A stretch of 64,000 nucleotides of DNA, from the NCBI GenBank assembly GCA_017507005.1, contig JAFWBT010000025.1, positions 1 through 64,000 on the forward strand, read 5' to 3'. Positions 1 through 9,764 of this stretch are shown piece by piece. A program made the translations under genes and the position numbers. This stretch comes from Clostridia bacterium (GTDB lineage Bacteria > Bacillota > Clostridia > Christensenellales > Borkfalkiaceae). Each line of letters opens with the position of its first letter. Position 1 is the first letter of the stretch. The notes under the pieces were generated by a model. It had not been told where the DNA came from and ran no database searches. It saw only the letters and a program-made list of their open reading frames with translations.

Positions 1-1
1 C

Positions 2-1006
<1,005 letters not shown>

Positions 1007-1072
1007 AGTGAAAAAAATGCGTTCAACGCATACCTGCCCCCTCCATTTTAAAAAATTTTAGTGAAAAAACAT

Positions 1073-1106
1073 AAAAAAAACGACTCTCGAAAGAGTCGTT
1101 TTTTTG
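1073..1106. terminator. Rho-independent terminator shared by convergent genes
   Basis: A nine to ten base-pair stem (AACGACTCT / AGAGTCGTT) with a short loop is flanked by an A-run on the left and a T-run on the right, so it can end both gdhA on the plus strand and the oxidoreductase on the minus strand. Confidence 0.9.
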
Positions 1107-1125
1107 TTGCTATTTTTTATATTTT

Positions 1126-2307
1126 TTAGGATTTTTTCGTACCGAACGTATTCGACATATCCCCCACCGCAACATACTTGTCTTCCTTCACTCTCGAAGT
1201 AGCGCGACGCGCGTTGAGTTCTTTCAAGTATTCTTCTTCATTGACAGGCAAAACGACTTCTTCGCCGTTCTTCCAGCCCGACAATTCGATAGCGTTCATC
1301 AATTCCACGCCGTTGATACCCTCGGGACCGGATACAAACTGTTCTTCAATACCCAAAATCGCGTTCGCAAAATTGTTGATAATGCCTGCGTGCTGAGGGT
1401 TCTTCCCGTCCGTTTCCACCTCGATAATCTCGCAATTGGGCGGGATAAAGCCGTTCTCGCTCGTCTTGCTCCACTCTTGGCTATCCACCGCGTTTTTATA
1501 CCATAACAATTTACCGTCTTCGCACAACAGTTTGCCTTTCGTACCCGAAATTTCCAAACGGTTAGAGCCAGGCGCTTCGCCCGTCGTCGTGATAAACACG
1601 CCCGTTGCGCCGTTGTCGTACGTAAAGAACGCCGTTACTTCGTCCTCTACCTCGATATCGTGCCATCTGCCATACTGACAGAACCCACGCACCGTCTTAG
1701 GCATTTTGCCTACAATCCACTGCACGAGGTCGATTTGGTGAGGGCATTGATTGATTAAAACGCCGCCGCCTTCGCCGTCCCACGTCGCTCTCCAACCGCC
1801 GCTCGCGTAATAGCTCTCCGTGCGATACCAATCGGTGATAATCCAATTCACTCTCTGCAATTCACCAATACCGCCCTCTGCGATAATTTCACGCATTTTA
1901 CGATAGCTGCAATTCGTACGTTGATTGAACATCATAGCAAATCTCGCGTCGTGCTTTGCGGCAAATTCGTTCATTTCGCGCACCTGCTTGGTGTATACGC
2001 CTGCGGGTTTGTCGCAGATAACGTGCAAGCCGCGCTTCAACGACTCCATTACGATTTCAGGGTGCTGATAGTGCGGCGTTTCCACCAAAATCACGTCGCA
2101 AAGACCGCTATCCATCATTTCCTTATAATCGGCAAACGCCTTTACGTCCGCCCCGACCTTTGCCTGCAATGCCTCTAACTTCACGGGATTGTAATCGCAA
2201 ATCGCCGTCAAAACGCCGTTGTCGATTGCGCCTTTACAAAACAGCTCCACCGCATAATGCGTACCCTGGTTGCCGGCGCCAACGATACCAAATCTTACTT
2301 TTTCCAT
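1126..2307 (-). CDS. Gfo/Idh/MocA family oxidoreductase
   Basis: A 393-residue cytoplasmic NAD(P)-dependent dehydrogenase of the family that acts on sugars and inositol-like polyols. The N-terminal Rossmann domain shows GIVGAGNQG at residues 7-15, and the family's EKP-type catalytic motif appears as CDKPAGV near residue 98, supplying the lysine. The C-terminal half holds the usual alpha/beta substrate domain with QCPHQIDLVQW (the H-x-x-D/H pair near residue 190), typical of sugar-acting members. The start has AAGGAG seven bases upstream. It stands alone, with its own promoter near 2420-2448 and a terminator at 1073-1106. The exact substrate cannot be told from sequence; a role in sugar or uronate processing fits the glycan genes elsewhere in the window. 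Confidence 0.85.
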   Translation of the reverse strand: MEKVRFGIVGAGNQGTHYAVELFCKGAIDNGVLTAICDYNPVKLEALQAKVGADVKAFADYKEMMDSGLCDVILVETPHYQHPEIVMESLKRGLHVICDKPAGVYTKQVREMNEFAAKHDARFAMMFNQRTNCSYRKMREIIAEGGIGELQRVNWIITDWYRTESYYASGGWRATWDGEGGGVLINQCPHQIDLVQWIVGKMPKTVRGFCQYGRWHDIEVEDEVTAFFTYDNGATGVFITTTGEAPGSNRLEISGTKGKLLCEDGKLLWYKNAVDSQEWSKTSENGFIPPNCEIIEVETDGKNPQHAGIINNFANAILGIEEQFVSGPEGINGVELMNAIELSGWKNGEEVVLPVNEEEYLKELNARRATSRVKEDKYVAVGDMSNTFGTKKS

Positions 2308-2419
2308 TTTAATTGCTCCTTAAAAAATAATAGTTTGTAGACACGCTTTCACGAACGCCATCGCCTTGCCTACGTAGATCGAAAACGGCTAAAATACGCC
2401 GTCGTTGTTCGTTTGTATT

Positions 2420-2448
2420 ATTTTACCATATATTTTATTAAAAAACAA
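2420..2448 (-). promoter_or_regulatory. Sigma-A promoter of the Gfo/Idh gene
   Basis: On the minus strand TTGTTT and TAAAAT are separated by exactly 17 bases, about 115 bases upstream of the oxidoreductase start. Confidence 0.5.
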
Positions 2449-2462
2449 TGGCATTTTTAGTT

Positions 2463-2509
2463 CATTTCATTGCATTTTCAGTTTATTTGCCCATAAAAGC
2501 AATGAAATG
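2463..2509. repeat. Inverted repeat, possible operator or terminator
   Basis: CATTTCATTGC at 2463-2473 is matched by its exact reverse complement at 2499-2509, with a 25-base loop. It lies just upstream of the oxidoreductase promoter and just downstream of the Na/Pi gene. No T-run follows either arm, so an operator is as likely as a terminator. Confidence 0.4.
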
Positions 2510-2603
2510 CAACGCCAACATAGATTGCAACGAGCTTTTACAATAAAAACGCCGTCTTAGCATATTCACCAAAGCGGCTGTTTGTTAATCGTTATTGCAA
2601 TTT

Positions 2604-4274
2604 TTAATTATCTGCGCTGTGCGCGATAAAATTCAAATGGTCGCCAATACGTTCGAGATTGCATACGAGGTTGACGAATATCGTATTATTTTCAGGACGG
2701 CACTTACCCTGACTCAAACGAGTGATGTGTTCCGCCACCAAATCACGACGCATCGCGTCAATCTTATCTTCCATTTCATCCGAAAGCGCCAACGCTCCGT
2801 TTTCGTGCTCTAACATTACCCGTTTTACTAGCCCGTACTGCTCTTGCAGCATATCGTGCATCACCACGAGTTTTTCATTGATACCTTCCGAGAACACGAG
2901 GTTGTCTTTCACTTCACGTTTCGTGTATTTCGTAAGGTTGTCTGCAAGCTCCGCAATACGGTCGATATCCCCTACGTTGCTGTGCAACGCGCTGACCTTT
3001 TTCTCGTCCGACAGCGAAACGCCGCTCGCCGATACTTTCACCAAATAATCGCTGATTTGTTGACCGATTTTAGAAATGTCCTCGTTCATTGCATACACTT
3101 TATCGACAGCGCTCAAATCCCGTTCGATAAAGCCTTGGAACGCCGTTTGCAAGCTCTCCATCGCTTTGTCTGCCATATGGAAAGCTTCCTTTTTCAGCTG
3201 ACCGAGCGCAACGGCAGGCGTATTGAGAAAACGTTTGTCCATATACACGAGCTCCCAGCCCTCTTTTTCCGTCTGCTTTTTGTCGGGAATTAAAATCGTG
3301 GAAAGTTTTACAAGCATTTTCGTAAACGGCAGGAACAAAATCGTACACACAACGTTAAAGAAAGTGTGGAACATAGCAATCTGCGTACCCGCCGCGCCTG
3401 CGCCCGAGCCGCCAAACCATTTCACGAAAGTCACTTCGTAGAAATTCGAGCCAACGACAGGCTCCGACCAAACGAGCAACAATATCGCGAACAACACCGC
3501 GCCCGTTATATTGAACAACAAATGAATCATACTCGCGCGTCTTGCGTTCACGGACGTACCAATGGACGAGATGAGCGCCGTCACACACGAGCCGATATTC
3601 GAGCCGAGAATAATAAACAGCACGGCGTTGCCACCGCCACCGATTACGAGTCCCTGTGTTGCCATCGCGATAATAATCGTCGTTACGGCGCTGGACGATT
3701 GCAACACAGCCGTAAACACGATACCGAAAATCAACAACAAGAACGGATTGCTCATAGACGTGAGCATATCGATTACCGCTTTTGATTCCTTATAACTGCT
3801 CATGGACGCGGACATAATCTCCAAGCCGAAGAATACAAGCCCCAGCCCTGCGAGCGCCAAGCCGATAGATTTTACTTTATCGTTCTTCGACAGCATTTCC
3901 ATCATAACGCCGATAAAGAGCAACGCAATAAAGAACGGCGCGATATCAAACGAGCTGAGCGCGGCAAGCTGCGCCGTAATCGTCGTACCGATATTTGCGC
4001 CCATAATCATTGTAGCCGCTTGATATAGTGACATTATCCCTGCGTTTACGAAACCGACGACCATGATCGTCGTAACACCCGAGCTTTGCACCACCGCCGT
4101 GGAAACGGCGCCGATACCAACACCGACCAGTTTTTTATCGGACGTCTTATTAAAGAGGCGTTTCAGGCTGTTCCCTGCGAGCTTTTCCATATTGTCGCTG
4201 AGGAATTTGAACCCAACCAAAAACGCACCGCAAGCCGCCAACATCATGATCACGTTTACTATGTGTTCGTTCAT
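2604..4274 (-). CDS. Na/Pi cotransporter family protein with PhoU-like tail
   Basis: A 556-residue inner-membrane protein of the NptA/PNaS family, which moves phosphate with sodium. The two halves of the transport core each carry the family repeat: VQSSGVTT with GANIGTTITAQ, then LQSSSAVTT with GSNIGSCVTAL. About eight hydrophobic segments fill residues 5-330. The remaining 220 or so residues are a soluble helical region like PhoU, usual in the longer bacterial members. The open frame extends 31 codons further upstream, but ATG at 4274 is preceded by AAGGAG at good spacing and begins the first membrane helix, so I chose it. A -10 like TATAAT lies at 4326-4331 on the minus strand. It is a single gene between two divergent or unrelated neighbours. 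Phosphate is the family substrate; not proven here. Confidence 0.85.
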   Translation of the reverse strand: MNEHIVNVIMMLAACGAFLVGFKFLSDNMEKLAGNSLKRLFNKTSDKKLVGVGIGAVSTAVVQSSGVTTIMVVGFVNAGIMSLYQAATMIMGANIGTTITAQLAALSSFDIAPFFIALLFIGVMMEMLSKNDKVKSIGLALAGLGLVFFGLEIMSASMSSYKESKAVIDMLTSMSNPFLLLIFGIVFTAVLQSSSAVTTIIIAMATQGLVIGGGGNAVLFIILGSNIGSCVTALISSIGTSVNARRASMIHLLFNITGAVLFAILLLVWSEPVVGSNFYEVTFVKWFGGSGAGAAGTQIAMFHTFFNVVCTILFLPFTKMLVKLSTILIPDKKQTEKEGWELVYMDKRFLNTPAVALGQLKKEAFHMADKAMESLQTAFQGFIERDLSAVDKVYAMNEDISKIGQQISDYLVKVSASGVSLSDEKKVSALHSNVGDIDRIAELADNLTKYTKREVKDNLVFSEGINEKLVVMHDMLQEQYGLVKRVMLEHENGALALSDEMEDKIDAMRRDLVAEHITRLSQGKCRPENNTIFVNLVCNLERIGDHLNFIAHSADN

Positions 4275-4464
4275 ATTTTCTCCTTCTTTTGCAACACGAA
4301 AAGGATTTTCGTCCTTTCTATTTTTATTATAGCGTAAATTTATGAAAAAGTCACATGAATTTGACAAAAAAAATTATAAAATACGAAAAAAATATAAAAA
4401 CCTACCTTTCTCGATGGTTTTCGCCGTCAAACGCAGAAGATTTCGAGTTTTTTGCGGTATATCC

Positions 4465-4493
4465 TTTACATTTTAAGAAAATTATGCTACAAT
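4465..4493 (+). promoter_or_regulatory. Sigma-A promoter of the aldose epimerase gene
   Basis: TTTACA and TACAAT are 17 bases apart, and the -10 is preceded by TGC (extended -10). It lies 65 bases before the start codon. Confidence 0.75.
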
Positions 4494-4557
4494 ATACCCA
4501 CTATGATATCAATCGTTCGGGCGTTTAAAAACGGATACGGACAAAAAAGGAGCGAAT

Positions 4558-5439
4558 ATGCTTTACGTTTTGGAAAACGACTATTTAAAAATCGCAGTAG
4601 ACGAAGCCGGCGCACAGCTGTATTCTCTGTATTCCAAAAAAACGAATACGGAATATCTTTGGCAGGGCGATCCCGCTTACTGGACGGGTAGAGCGTACAA
4701 TCTCTTCCCCTTTATCGGCAGAATGTATGAAGGTTTTTACCGCTATCGTGGCGAAGAATACCCCTCGCGCGCGCACGGCTTGGCTAGATATTTCGATTTT
4801 CAGCTAATAAGCCGCGCCGAAAACGAGCTTGTATTCCTCTTCAAAGATAACGAGGAAACAAAAAAGGAATATCCGTTCAGCTTTGAATTCCGTGTACATT
4901 TTATTCTCAACGACGCAGAACTGTTGGTGAAATACGCCGTGACGAACACGGACGATAGAGAGCTGATTTGCGCGTTTGGCGGTCACCCTGGTATCAATAT
5001 ACCGTTCGGCAACGGTGCATTTGAGGACTATTATCTTGAATTTGACGAAAAAACGCCCGTTTTGCGCCAGCTGTTGTCTGAAAGCGACCGTTTTATGGCA
5101 GATAAAGCAGTGCCTTACGAGCTGGTTGACGGCGTAAAAATGCCCCTGCGTCACGATTTGTTTGAACACGACGCCGTAATTTTGGAAAACACCTCGTCTT
5201 GTGTGTCTATCAAATCGGCTAAGGATAACAGATACGTGACGATGCGCTATCCCGATTTTAAATTCCTTGGCGTTTGGCAGGTATTCGGCAATTCCACGCC
5301 CTACGTTTGTCTTGAACCTTGGACGGCGTTGCCTGCAATCGACGGTATCGTCGTGGATTTGGAAAACAAACCGAATATGACGCGCGTTGCGCCCAAAGCA
5401 ACCTCGGAAGTATTCTATACCCTCGAAATCCACGAATAA
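4558..5439 (+). CDS. Aldose 1-epimerase family protein
   Basis: A 293-residue cytoplasmic beta-sandwich protein of the galactose mutarotase-like fold, which interconverts sugar anomers. The family histidines can be placed at SRAHGLAR (near residue 70) and GGHPGINIPF (near residue 143), and the catalytic glutamate is likely in YVCLEPWTALP near residue 258. The length is that of the LacX/YeaD-like subgroup rather than of classical GalM. The start has AAAGGAG upstream; the promoter at 4465-4493 and the terminator at 5481-5511 make it a single-gene unit. Which sugar it serves is not visible; gut glycan use is a reasonable inference. Confidence 0.85.
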   Translation: MLYVLENDYLKIAVDEAGAQLYSLYSKKTNTEYLWQGDPAYWTGRAYNLFPFIGRMYEGFYRYRGEEYPSRAHGLARYFDFQLISRAENELVFLFKDNEETKKEYPFSFEFRVHFILNDAELLVKYAVTNTDDRELICAFGGHPGINIPFGNGAFEDYYLEFDEKTPVLRQLLSESDRFMADKAVPYELVDGVKMPLRHDLFEHDAVILENTSSCVSIKSAKDNRYVTMRYPDFKFLGVWQVFGNSTPYVCLEPWTALPAIDGIVVDLENKPNMTRVAPKATSEVFYTLEIHE

Positions 5440-5480
5440 TTTAAAACGTAAATCTGCTATACAATTTCTATATGAAATAG

Positions 5481-5511
5481 AGAAAGCCTCGTTTTTGGAC
5501 GAGGCTTTTCT
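5481..5511. terminator. Bidirectional terminator
   Basis: The stem AAAGCCTCG / CGAGGCTTT with an eight-base loop sits between the convergent epimerase and phosphoesterase genes, with A and T runs on the two sides. Confidence 0.85.
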
Positions 5512-5554
5512 GTTTCGACAATTTTTATTTTGCTGATTTTTATAACACTGATTT

Positions 5555-6037
5555 TTATAACACCGATTCGCCGACGATTACGGGCGTTGCTTTGTTGCCG
5601 TGGATTACGAGATAACAATAACTGCCGCCCTTACCCACCGCCGCGCGAAGCGAGCCGGGATTGATTAACGTCACGCCGTCGATTTCGGAAATGAGCGCGT
5701 TATGCGTATGCCCATACAACGCGATATCACAGCCGCGTTTTTTCGCCTCGCGCGCTAAATCGTGCAAATCACTCTTTACACGATAGGCGTGCCCGTGGCA
5801 ATAAAATATTTTCAGCTGTTCTATTTCCAATTCTCCTTCGGCTGGAAGCGGTGAAAAGAAATCGCAATTCCCCGCGCACACGTACACCTTTTCGGGATAT
5901 TCTCTCCAAAACGTACGCATATCCCCACAGCCGTCGCCCAAATGCACGATATAGTCGTTTTCAGCCACCAACGGCAACAACGATTCCACTGCCTTGCTAT
6001 TGCCGTGGGAATCGGAAATAATAATCAATTTTTTCAT
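5555..6037 (-). CDS. YfcE/MJ0936-type metallophosphoesterase
   Basis: A 160-residue cytoplasmic phosphodiesterase of the calcineurin-like superfamily. All metal-binding motifs are present in order: SDSHGN at residues 8-13, HLGDGCGD near 32, AGNCD near 56, and the double histidine GHTHNA near 106. The length is normal for the small YfcE/MJ0936 subgroup. It is the last gene of the run arsR-cadA-rdgB-yfcE, 72 bases after rdgB, and an rdgB neighbour is common for it in Firmicutes, which points to nucleotide housekeeping. AAGGAAGG precedes the ATG. The natural substrate of this subgroup is not settled. Confidence 0.88.
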   Translation of the reverse strand: MKKLIIISDSHGNSKAVESLLPLVAENDYIVHLGDGCGDMRTFWREYPEKVYVCAGNCDFFSPLPAEGELEIEQLKIFYCHGHAYRVKSDLHDLAREAKKRGCDIALYGHTHNALISEIDGVTLINPGSLRAAVGKGGSYCYLVIHGNKATPVIVGESVL

Positions 6038-6109
6038 ATGTTCCTTCCTTCTTTTTTCGCCGTACGTTTGGTCAATTTTTTATTTCATCACATACCTGGT
6101 ATGCCCATT

Positions 6110-6694
6110 TTACATTTTTTGCAGTTCCGCCTTCAAAGCGTGCAACGCTCTTGCACGGTGAGAAACGGAGTTCTTTTCTTCCGACGTTGCCACCCCGAAC
6201 GACTTTTTCAAATCGTCGCTTTCAAAAATGCAATCGTAACCAAAACCGCCGTCGCCGTCCTCTGCATACAGGATTTTTCCGTACGTTTTCCCTTCGGCAA
6301 CGAGTTCTTTGCCGTCGGGCCAAACAAGCGCAATCGCGCAGGCGAAATACGCGCTACGGTCGGTAATGTTTTCCATATTTTTCAACAACAAATCACGGTT
6401 TTCCTTATCGCTGCCGTGATAACCGCAATATCGCGCACTGTATACTCCGGGCGCACCGTTCAACGCGTCCACGCAAATCCCACTATCGTCGGCAAGCGCT
6501 ACGCATTGCAGGGCTTTTGCCGCGGCGTGTGCCTTGATGAGCGCGTTTTCCGCAAACGTCGTTCCCGTTTCTTCTACGTCCTCGTCAAAACCCATTTCCT
6601 TTTGCGAAACGACCTCGTATTCCGTAAAAATTTCCGCAATTTCACGCAGTTTGTTCTTATTACCGCTCGCAACGACCAACTTCATTTTTTTCAT
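6110..6694 (-). CDS. rdgB: XTP/dITP diphosphatase (RdgB/HAM1 family)
   Basis: Hydrolyses non-canonical purine triphosphates such as dITP and XTP to monophosphates, keeping deaminated purines out of nucleic acids. The 194-residue protein shows the family marks SGNKNKLREI at the N-terminus, ALADDSGICVDAL near residue 68, GFGYDCIF near residue 150 and SHRARAL near residue 177; the length matches the family. GAGGT lies seven bases before the chosen ATG. It begins 27 bases after the efflux ATPase stops, so it is probably co-transcribed with the metal-efflux genes, an unusual partner. Confidence 0.93.
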   Translation of the reverse strand: MKKMKLVVASGNKNKLREIAEIFTEYEVVSQKEMGFDEDVEETGTTFAENALIKAHAAAKALQCVALADDSGICVDALNGAPGVYSARYCGYHGSDKENRDLLLKNMENITDRSAYFACAIALVWPDGKELVAEGKTYGKILYAEDGDGGFGYDCIFESDDLKKSFGVATSEEKNSVSHRARALHALKAELQKM

Positions 6695-6721
6695 AACGAT
6701 ATACCTCTTTCGTTTATTTTT

Positions 6722-8995
6722 TTAAGTCTTAAAAAACCGTACGCGGAAGGAATTACACACAGCGATAAGCATCACCCCAACGTCCGCGAACACCGCCAGC
6801 CACAACGGCAATACGCCGCAAAGCCCCAGTATCATAAACAGCGCTTTCATCGCAAGCGAGAACACAATATTTTGCGTTACGATACGGCGCGTCTTTCTCG
6901 CTATGCGGATACTCTTGGGGATCGCGCGCAGGTTGTCGGAAATCAGCACCATATCCGACGCCTCTACAGCCGCCGCGCTGCCCAACTTGCCCATAGACAC
7001 CGCGCAGTCTGCCGTTGCCATAACGGGCGCGTCGTTCACCCCGTCGCCGACGTAAATTAAGCCGCCCTCTATTTTCAATTCTTCCGCTCTTTGCAGCTTC
7101 TGATCGGGCAATAATTTTGCGTTCACCTCGTACATGACTACCTCATTTGCGATTTTGTAGGCACGTTTTTCCTGATCGCCCGTCAGCATTACGTTGCGTT
7201 CAATCCCTAATTTTCGCAGTTCGCAAATCGTACTTTTTGCTTCTCTACGCACCCGATCTCCAATCTCAATCGAGCCTAAAAAACAGCCCGCTTTCGCTAC
7301 GTATATCTGCGTATAAATGCTGTCTGCAACGAACACGCCAACGCCGTTTTCACGCAAAAAACGCTCCGTCCCGACCAAGACCTTTTCGCCGTTTATCTTC
7401 GCTCTTACGCCGCGACCGCTCACCTCTACGATCTCTTCCGCTACGTATGTCGTCGGCACGTTTTCAAACGCTTTTGCGATAGGGTGCGCCGAACCGTATT
7501 CCACCGCCGAGGCAATATTCAAAAGGTCCTCTTCGCTCACGTTTTCCGCAGGATTCACCTTACAAACGGTGAAATTCCCCTCTGTCAGCGTACCCGTCTT
7601 GTCAAACGCCACGATTTTCGCCTGCGCCACGACGTCTAAATACGTCGCGCCTTTCACCAAAATCCCGTTCTTAGCACACGTGCCAATCCCCGAAAAATAG
7701 GACAACGGCACGGAAATAATCAGCGCGCAGGGACAAGAAATCACCAAAAACGTCAACGCGGACTGCGCCCAACGCCCGAAATCCCTGAAATACAGCCGCC
7801 CGTCCGCCATCAAACCGCTACAAAGCGGCACAAACAACGCTATGGCAAGCGCCAAACAACACACCACGGGCGTATAAATACGCGCGAATTTGGTGATGAA
7901 TTTTTCAGGTTTTGCCTTCCCTTCCGCGGCGGTTTCTACCATTTCCAAAATCTTCCCCACCGCGCTATCGTCGTAAAGCCGCGTCACGCGCATTTCGCAC
8001 ACGCCGCCTGCGTTGATACAACCCGACAGCAATTCTGCGCCCTTCTTCACGCGTTGCAACGCCGCCTCGCCCGTGAGGGATTTGGTGTCCAACGTCGCCT
8101 CATCCGAGAGCAATACGCCGTCTACGGGAATTTTTTCGCCCGCCTTTATCGCGACCACGTCGCCAATACGCAGTTCTTCGGGCGTAACACGGCACTGTTT
8201 GCCGTCTTTTAACAAATTCGCCCACTCACTCTTTAACGACATCAGCTCCGTCACCGAACGGCGAGAAGAACCGACGGCAATGGCTTGTAACAGCTCGCCC
8301 AGTTGATAGAGCAGCATTACCAGCACGCCCTCTCCCACTTCGCCGATACACACCGCGCCGACAGAGGCTATCGTCATTAGGAAATTCTCGTCGAAAATCC
8401 TGCCTTTGCGCACGTTTTTAAACGTAGCCAACAGCACGGGATACCCCACCGCCACGTAAGCAACCGCATAACATATATACCCTGCAACGCGCGCCGCTAA
8501 ACCGCCAAATACGTTTTGTAATAGCGTCGCGGCGATAAAAAATATTGCCGATACTCCAATCGCAAACCACTCTTTCGTATGCGCGCCACCCTTTTTCGCG
8601 TGTTCGTGCGTATGTTCGTGCATATGTTCGTGCGTATGTTCTTCGTCGTGATTATGCACGTGATGCTCGTGATGTTCGTGATTATGTTCGTGATGCTCGT
8701 GGCAACAACCGCAAGAACAATGCTCGTGTTCGTGGCTGTGCTCGTGCGGTTCGTGTTTTTCGTCTAACGCACGCCCTGCACCGTCCGATTTTTCAACGAC
8801 TCTTACTTCCTCAAAATGGTTTACGATATCGATTACGCGAGATAAAACCTCGTCCGAATCCACCTCCACCGTCAGCCGCTGCGTAACGAACGTGAGCGTT
8901 GCCGATTGCACGCCCTCCGTTTTGGCTATTTTTCTTTCCAATTCCGCCGCGCAATTCGCGCAATCCAAACCCATTAATTGTAAAGTCTTTTTCAT
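6722..8995 (-). CDS. Zn/Cd/Pb-type P1B ATPase with His-rich cytosolic loop
   Basis: A membrane pump of the CadA/ZntA group that expels divalent soft metals at the cost of ATP; about 757 residues. In order: a heavy-metal-associated domain with GLDCANC (Cys12 and Cys15), a His/Cys-rich linker around residues 75-140 made of repeated HEH and HNH units and one CSCGCC, membrane helices, the SCPCALIIS metal-channel motif typical of Zn/Cd/Pb exporters, the DKTGTLTEG phosphorylation loop, the HP motif (SAHPIAKA) and GDGVNDAP. The frame runs eight codons further upstream, but ATG at 8995 has a GAGGTGGG site that overlaps the arsR stop, and gives the normal N-terminus. It follows the ArsR-family gene by eight bases. 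The metal is inferred to be zinc and cadmium from the CPC motif, His-rich linker and regulator. Confidence 0.93.
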   Translation of the reverse strand: MKKTLQLMGLDCANCAAELERKIAKTEGVQSATLTFVTQRLTVEVDSDEVLSRVIDIVNHFEEVRVVEKSDGAGRALDEKHEPHEHSHEHEHCSCGCCHEHHEHNHEHHEHHVHNHDEEHTHEHMHEHTHEHAKKGGAHTKEWFAIGVSAIFFIAATLLQNVFGGLAARVAGYICYAVAYVAVGYPVLLATFKNVRKGRIFDENFLMTIASVGAVCIGEVGEGVLVMLLYQLGELLQAIAVGSSRRSVTELMSLKSEWANLLKDGKQCRVTPEELRIGDVVAIKAGEKIPVDGVLLSDEATLDTKSLTGEAALQRVKKGAELLSGCINAGGVCEMRVTRLYDDSAVGKILEMVETAAEGKAKPEKFITKFARIYTPVVCCLALAIALFVPLCSGLMADGRLYFRDFGRWAQSALTFLVISCPCALIISVPLSYFSGIGTCAKNGILVKGATYLDVVAQAKIVAFDKTGTLTEGNFTVCKVNPAENVSEEDLLNIASAVEYGSAHPIAKAFENVPTTYVAEEIVEVSGRGVRAKINGEKVLVGTERFLRENGVGVFVADSIYTQIYVAKAGCFLGSIEIGDRVRREAKSTICELRKLGIERNVMLTGDQEKRAYKIANEVVMYEVNAKLLPDQKLQRAEELKIEGGLIYVGDGVNDAPVMATADCAVSMGKLGSAAAVEASDMVLISDNLRAIPKSIRIARKTRRIVTQNIVFSLAMKALFMILGLCGVLPLWLAVFADVGVMLIAVCNSFRVRFFKT

Positions 8996-9003
8996 AGCCC
9001 ACC

Positions 9004-9360
9004 TCAATCGTTCGCGCATTGCAGGTGCGCCAGCCCCATTTCCACAATCTCACGGATATGTTCGTCCGCGATGGAATATTCCACGTTTTGCCCGATGCGC
9101 TGCGCCTTTACGATACCGTTATCGCGAAGCACGCGCAATTGATGGCTCACACCGCTCTGCGTGCCGTCGCACACCTCCATAAGATGATATACGCACACGT
9201 CGCCTTTGAGCAGCGCGAGGACGATTTTCATACGCGTCGGCTCGGACAACATACGGAAAATTTTGCACACCTTTTCCACGTCCGAGCTCGCAAGGATACC
9301 CTCTTTCACCCGTCGCATCGTCGCTTCGTGTTCTTTTTTGCCACACGTCACCTTTTTCAT
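9004..9360 (-). CDS. ArsR/SmtB family metal-sensing repressor
   Basis: A 118-residue winged-helix repressor that releases DNA when it binds metal. The recognition-helix region reads GTQSGVSHQLRVLRD. The C-terminal helix carries Asp99, His101, His112 and Cys115, which match in spacing the alpha-5 zinc site of SmtB (Asp, His, His, Glu), with cysteine in the last place. The N-terminus has a lone Cys6 in VTCGKKEHE, and helix 3 has DVCVYHL, with one cysteine where CadC has two, so a CadC-type lead/cadmium site looks incomplete. This points to zinc sensing. It is the first gene of the efflux operon, with AAAAGGAG before the ATG and an operator/promoter 320 bases upstream. Confidence 0.92.
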   Translation of the reverse strand: MKKVTCGKKEHEATMRRVKEGILASSDVEKVCKIFRMLSEPTRMKIVLALLKGDVCVYHLMEVCDGTQSGVSHQLRVLRDNGIVKAQRIGQNVEYSIADEHIREIVEMGLAHLQCAND

Positions 9361-9680
9361 GGCTTTCTCCTTTTGATATTATCGATTTGTACCGCCAAAA
9401 CTCTTACTCTTTTTATATTCAATATCCGCGACACATTTCGCGCATATCTTAACGCCTTTATGATAAAAATGCGCTTTTTTGTATCACGGCTAAAATTCGC
9501 CTACTTCATAAAATGTATTTTGCCGTGTTTTTATGAAATTCTTTCGTTGTTATATTTACAAAGCGAATTTTGCTGTATGCTGAAAAAAAACTTTTCTTGT
9601 TATATCCACAAAACGCTTTTCACCGCAATTTTTACGAAACCATATTCCCCATTATTTATATGCTTTTCGTGACGTATTAT
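9361..9680 (-). other. Unusually long leader of the metal-efflux operon
   Basis: About 320 bases lie between the likely transcription start and the arsR start codon. The stretch is AT-rich and has no convincing gene on either strand. It holds two imperfect copies, about 51 bases apart, of a segment beginning TTGTTATAT (plus strand, near 9547 and 9598). I see no known riboswitch core in it. Confidence 0.5.
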
Positions 9681-9708
9681 GAAGATATGAGTATATATTC
9701 ATATCTTC
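9681..9708 (-). promoter_or_regulatory. ArsR/SmtB-type operator
   Basis: GAAGATATGA and TCATATCTTC are exact reverse complements separated by eight bases. The core ATATGA-N-TCATAT is the form recognised by SmtB/ZiaR/CadC repressors. It lies directly downstream of the -10 of the cad promoter, so a bound repressor would cover the start of transcription. Confidence 0.8.
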
Positions 9709-9714
9709 ATATAT

Positions 9715-9744
9715 ATTATATAGTATAATAGGGAGTGATGTCAA
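9715..9744 (-). promoter_or_regulatory. Promoter of the metal-efflux operon
   Basis: On the minus strand a perfect TTGACA (9739-9744) and perfect TATAAT (9715-9720) are 18 bases apart, immediately upstream of the palindromic operator. Confidence 0.8.
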
Positions 9745-9764
9745 GTATTTTAAGCAGGAAAGTT

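Noticed and set aside
8545..8886. Plus-strand frames opposite the His-rich linker of the ATPase
   Set aside because: They arise from the repeated His and Glu codons of the real gene read backwards and have no start signals.
9361..9680. NiCo (czcD) riboswitch in the metal-efflux leader
   Set aside because: The conserved G-rich core is not seen; the leader is mostly A and T.
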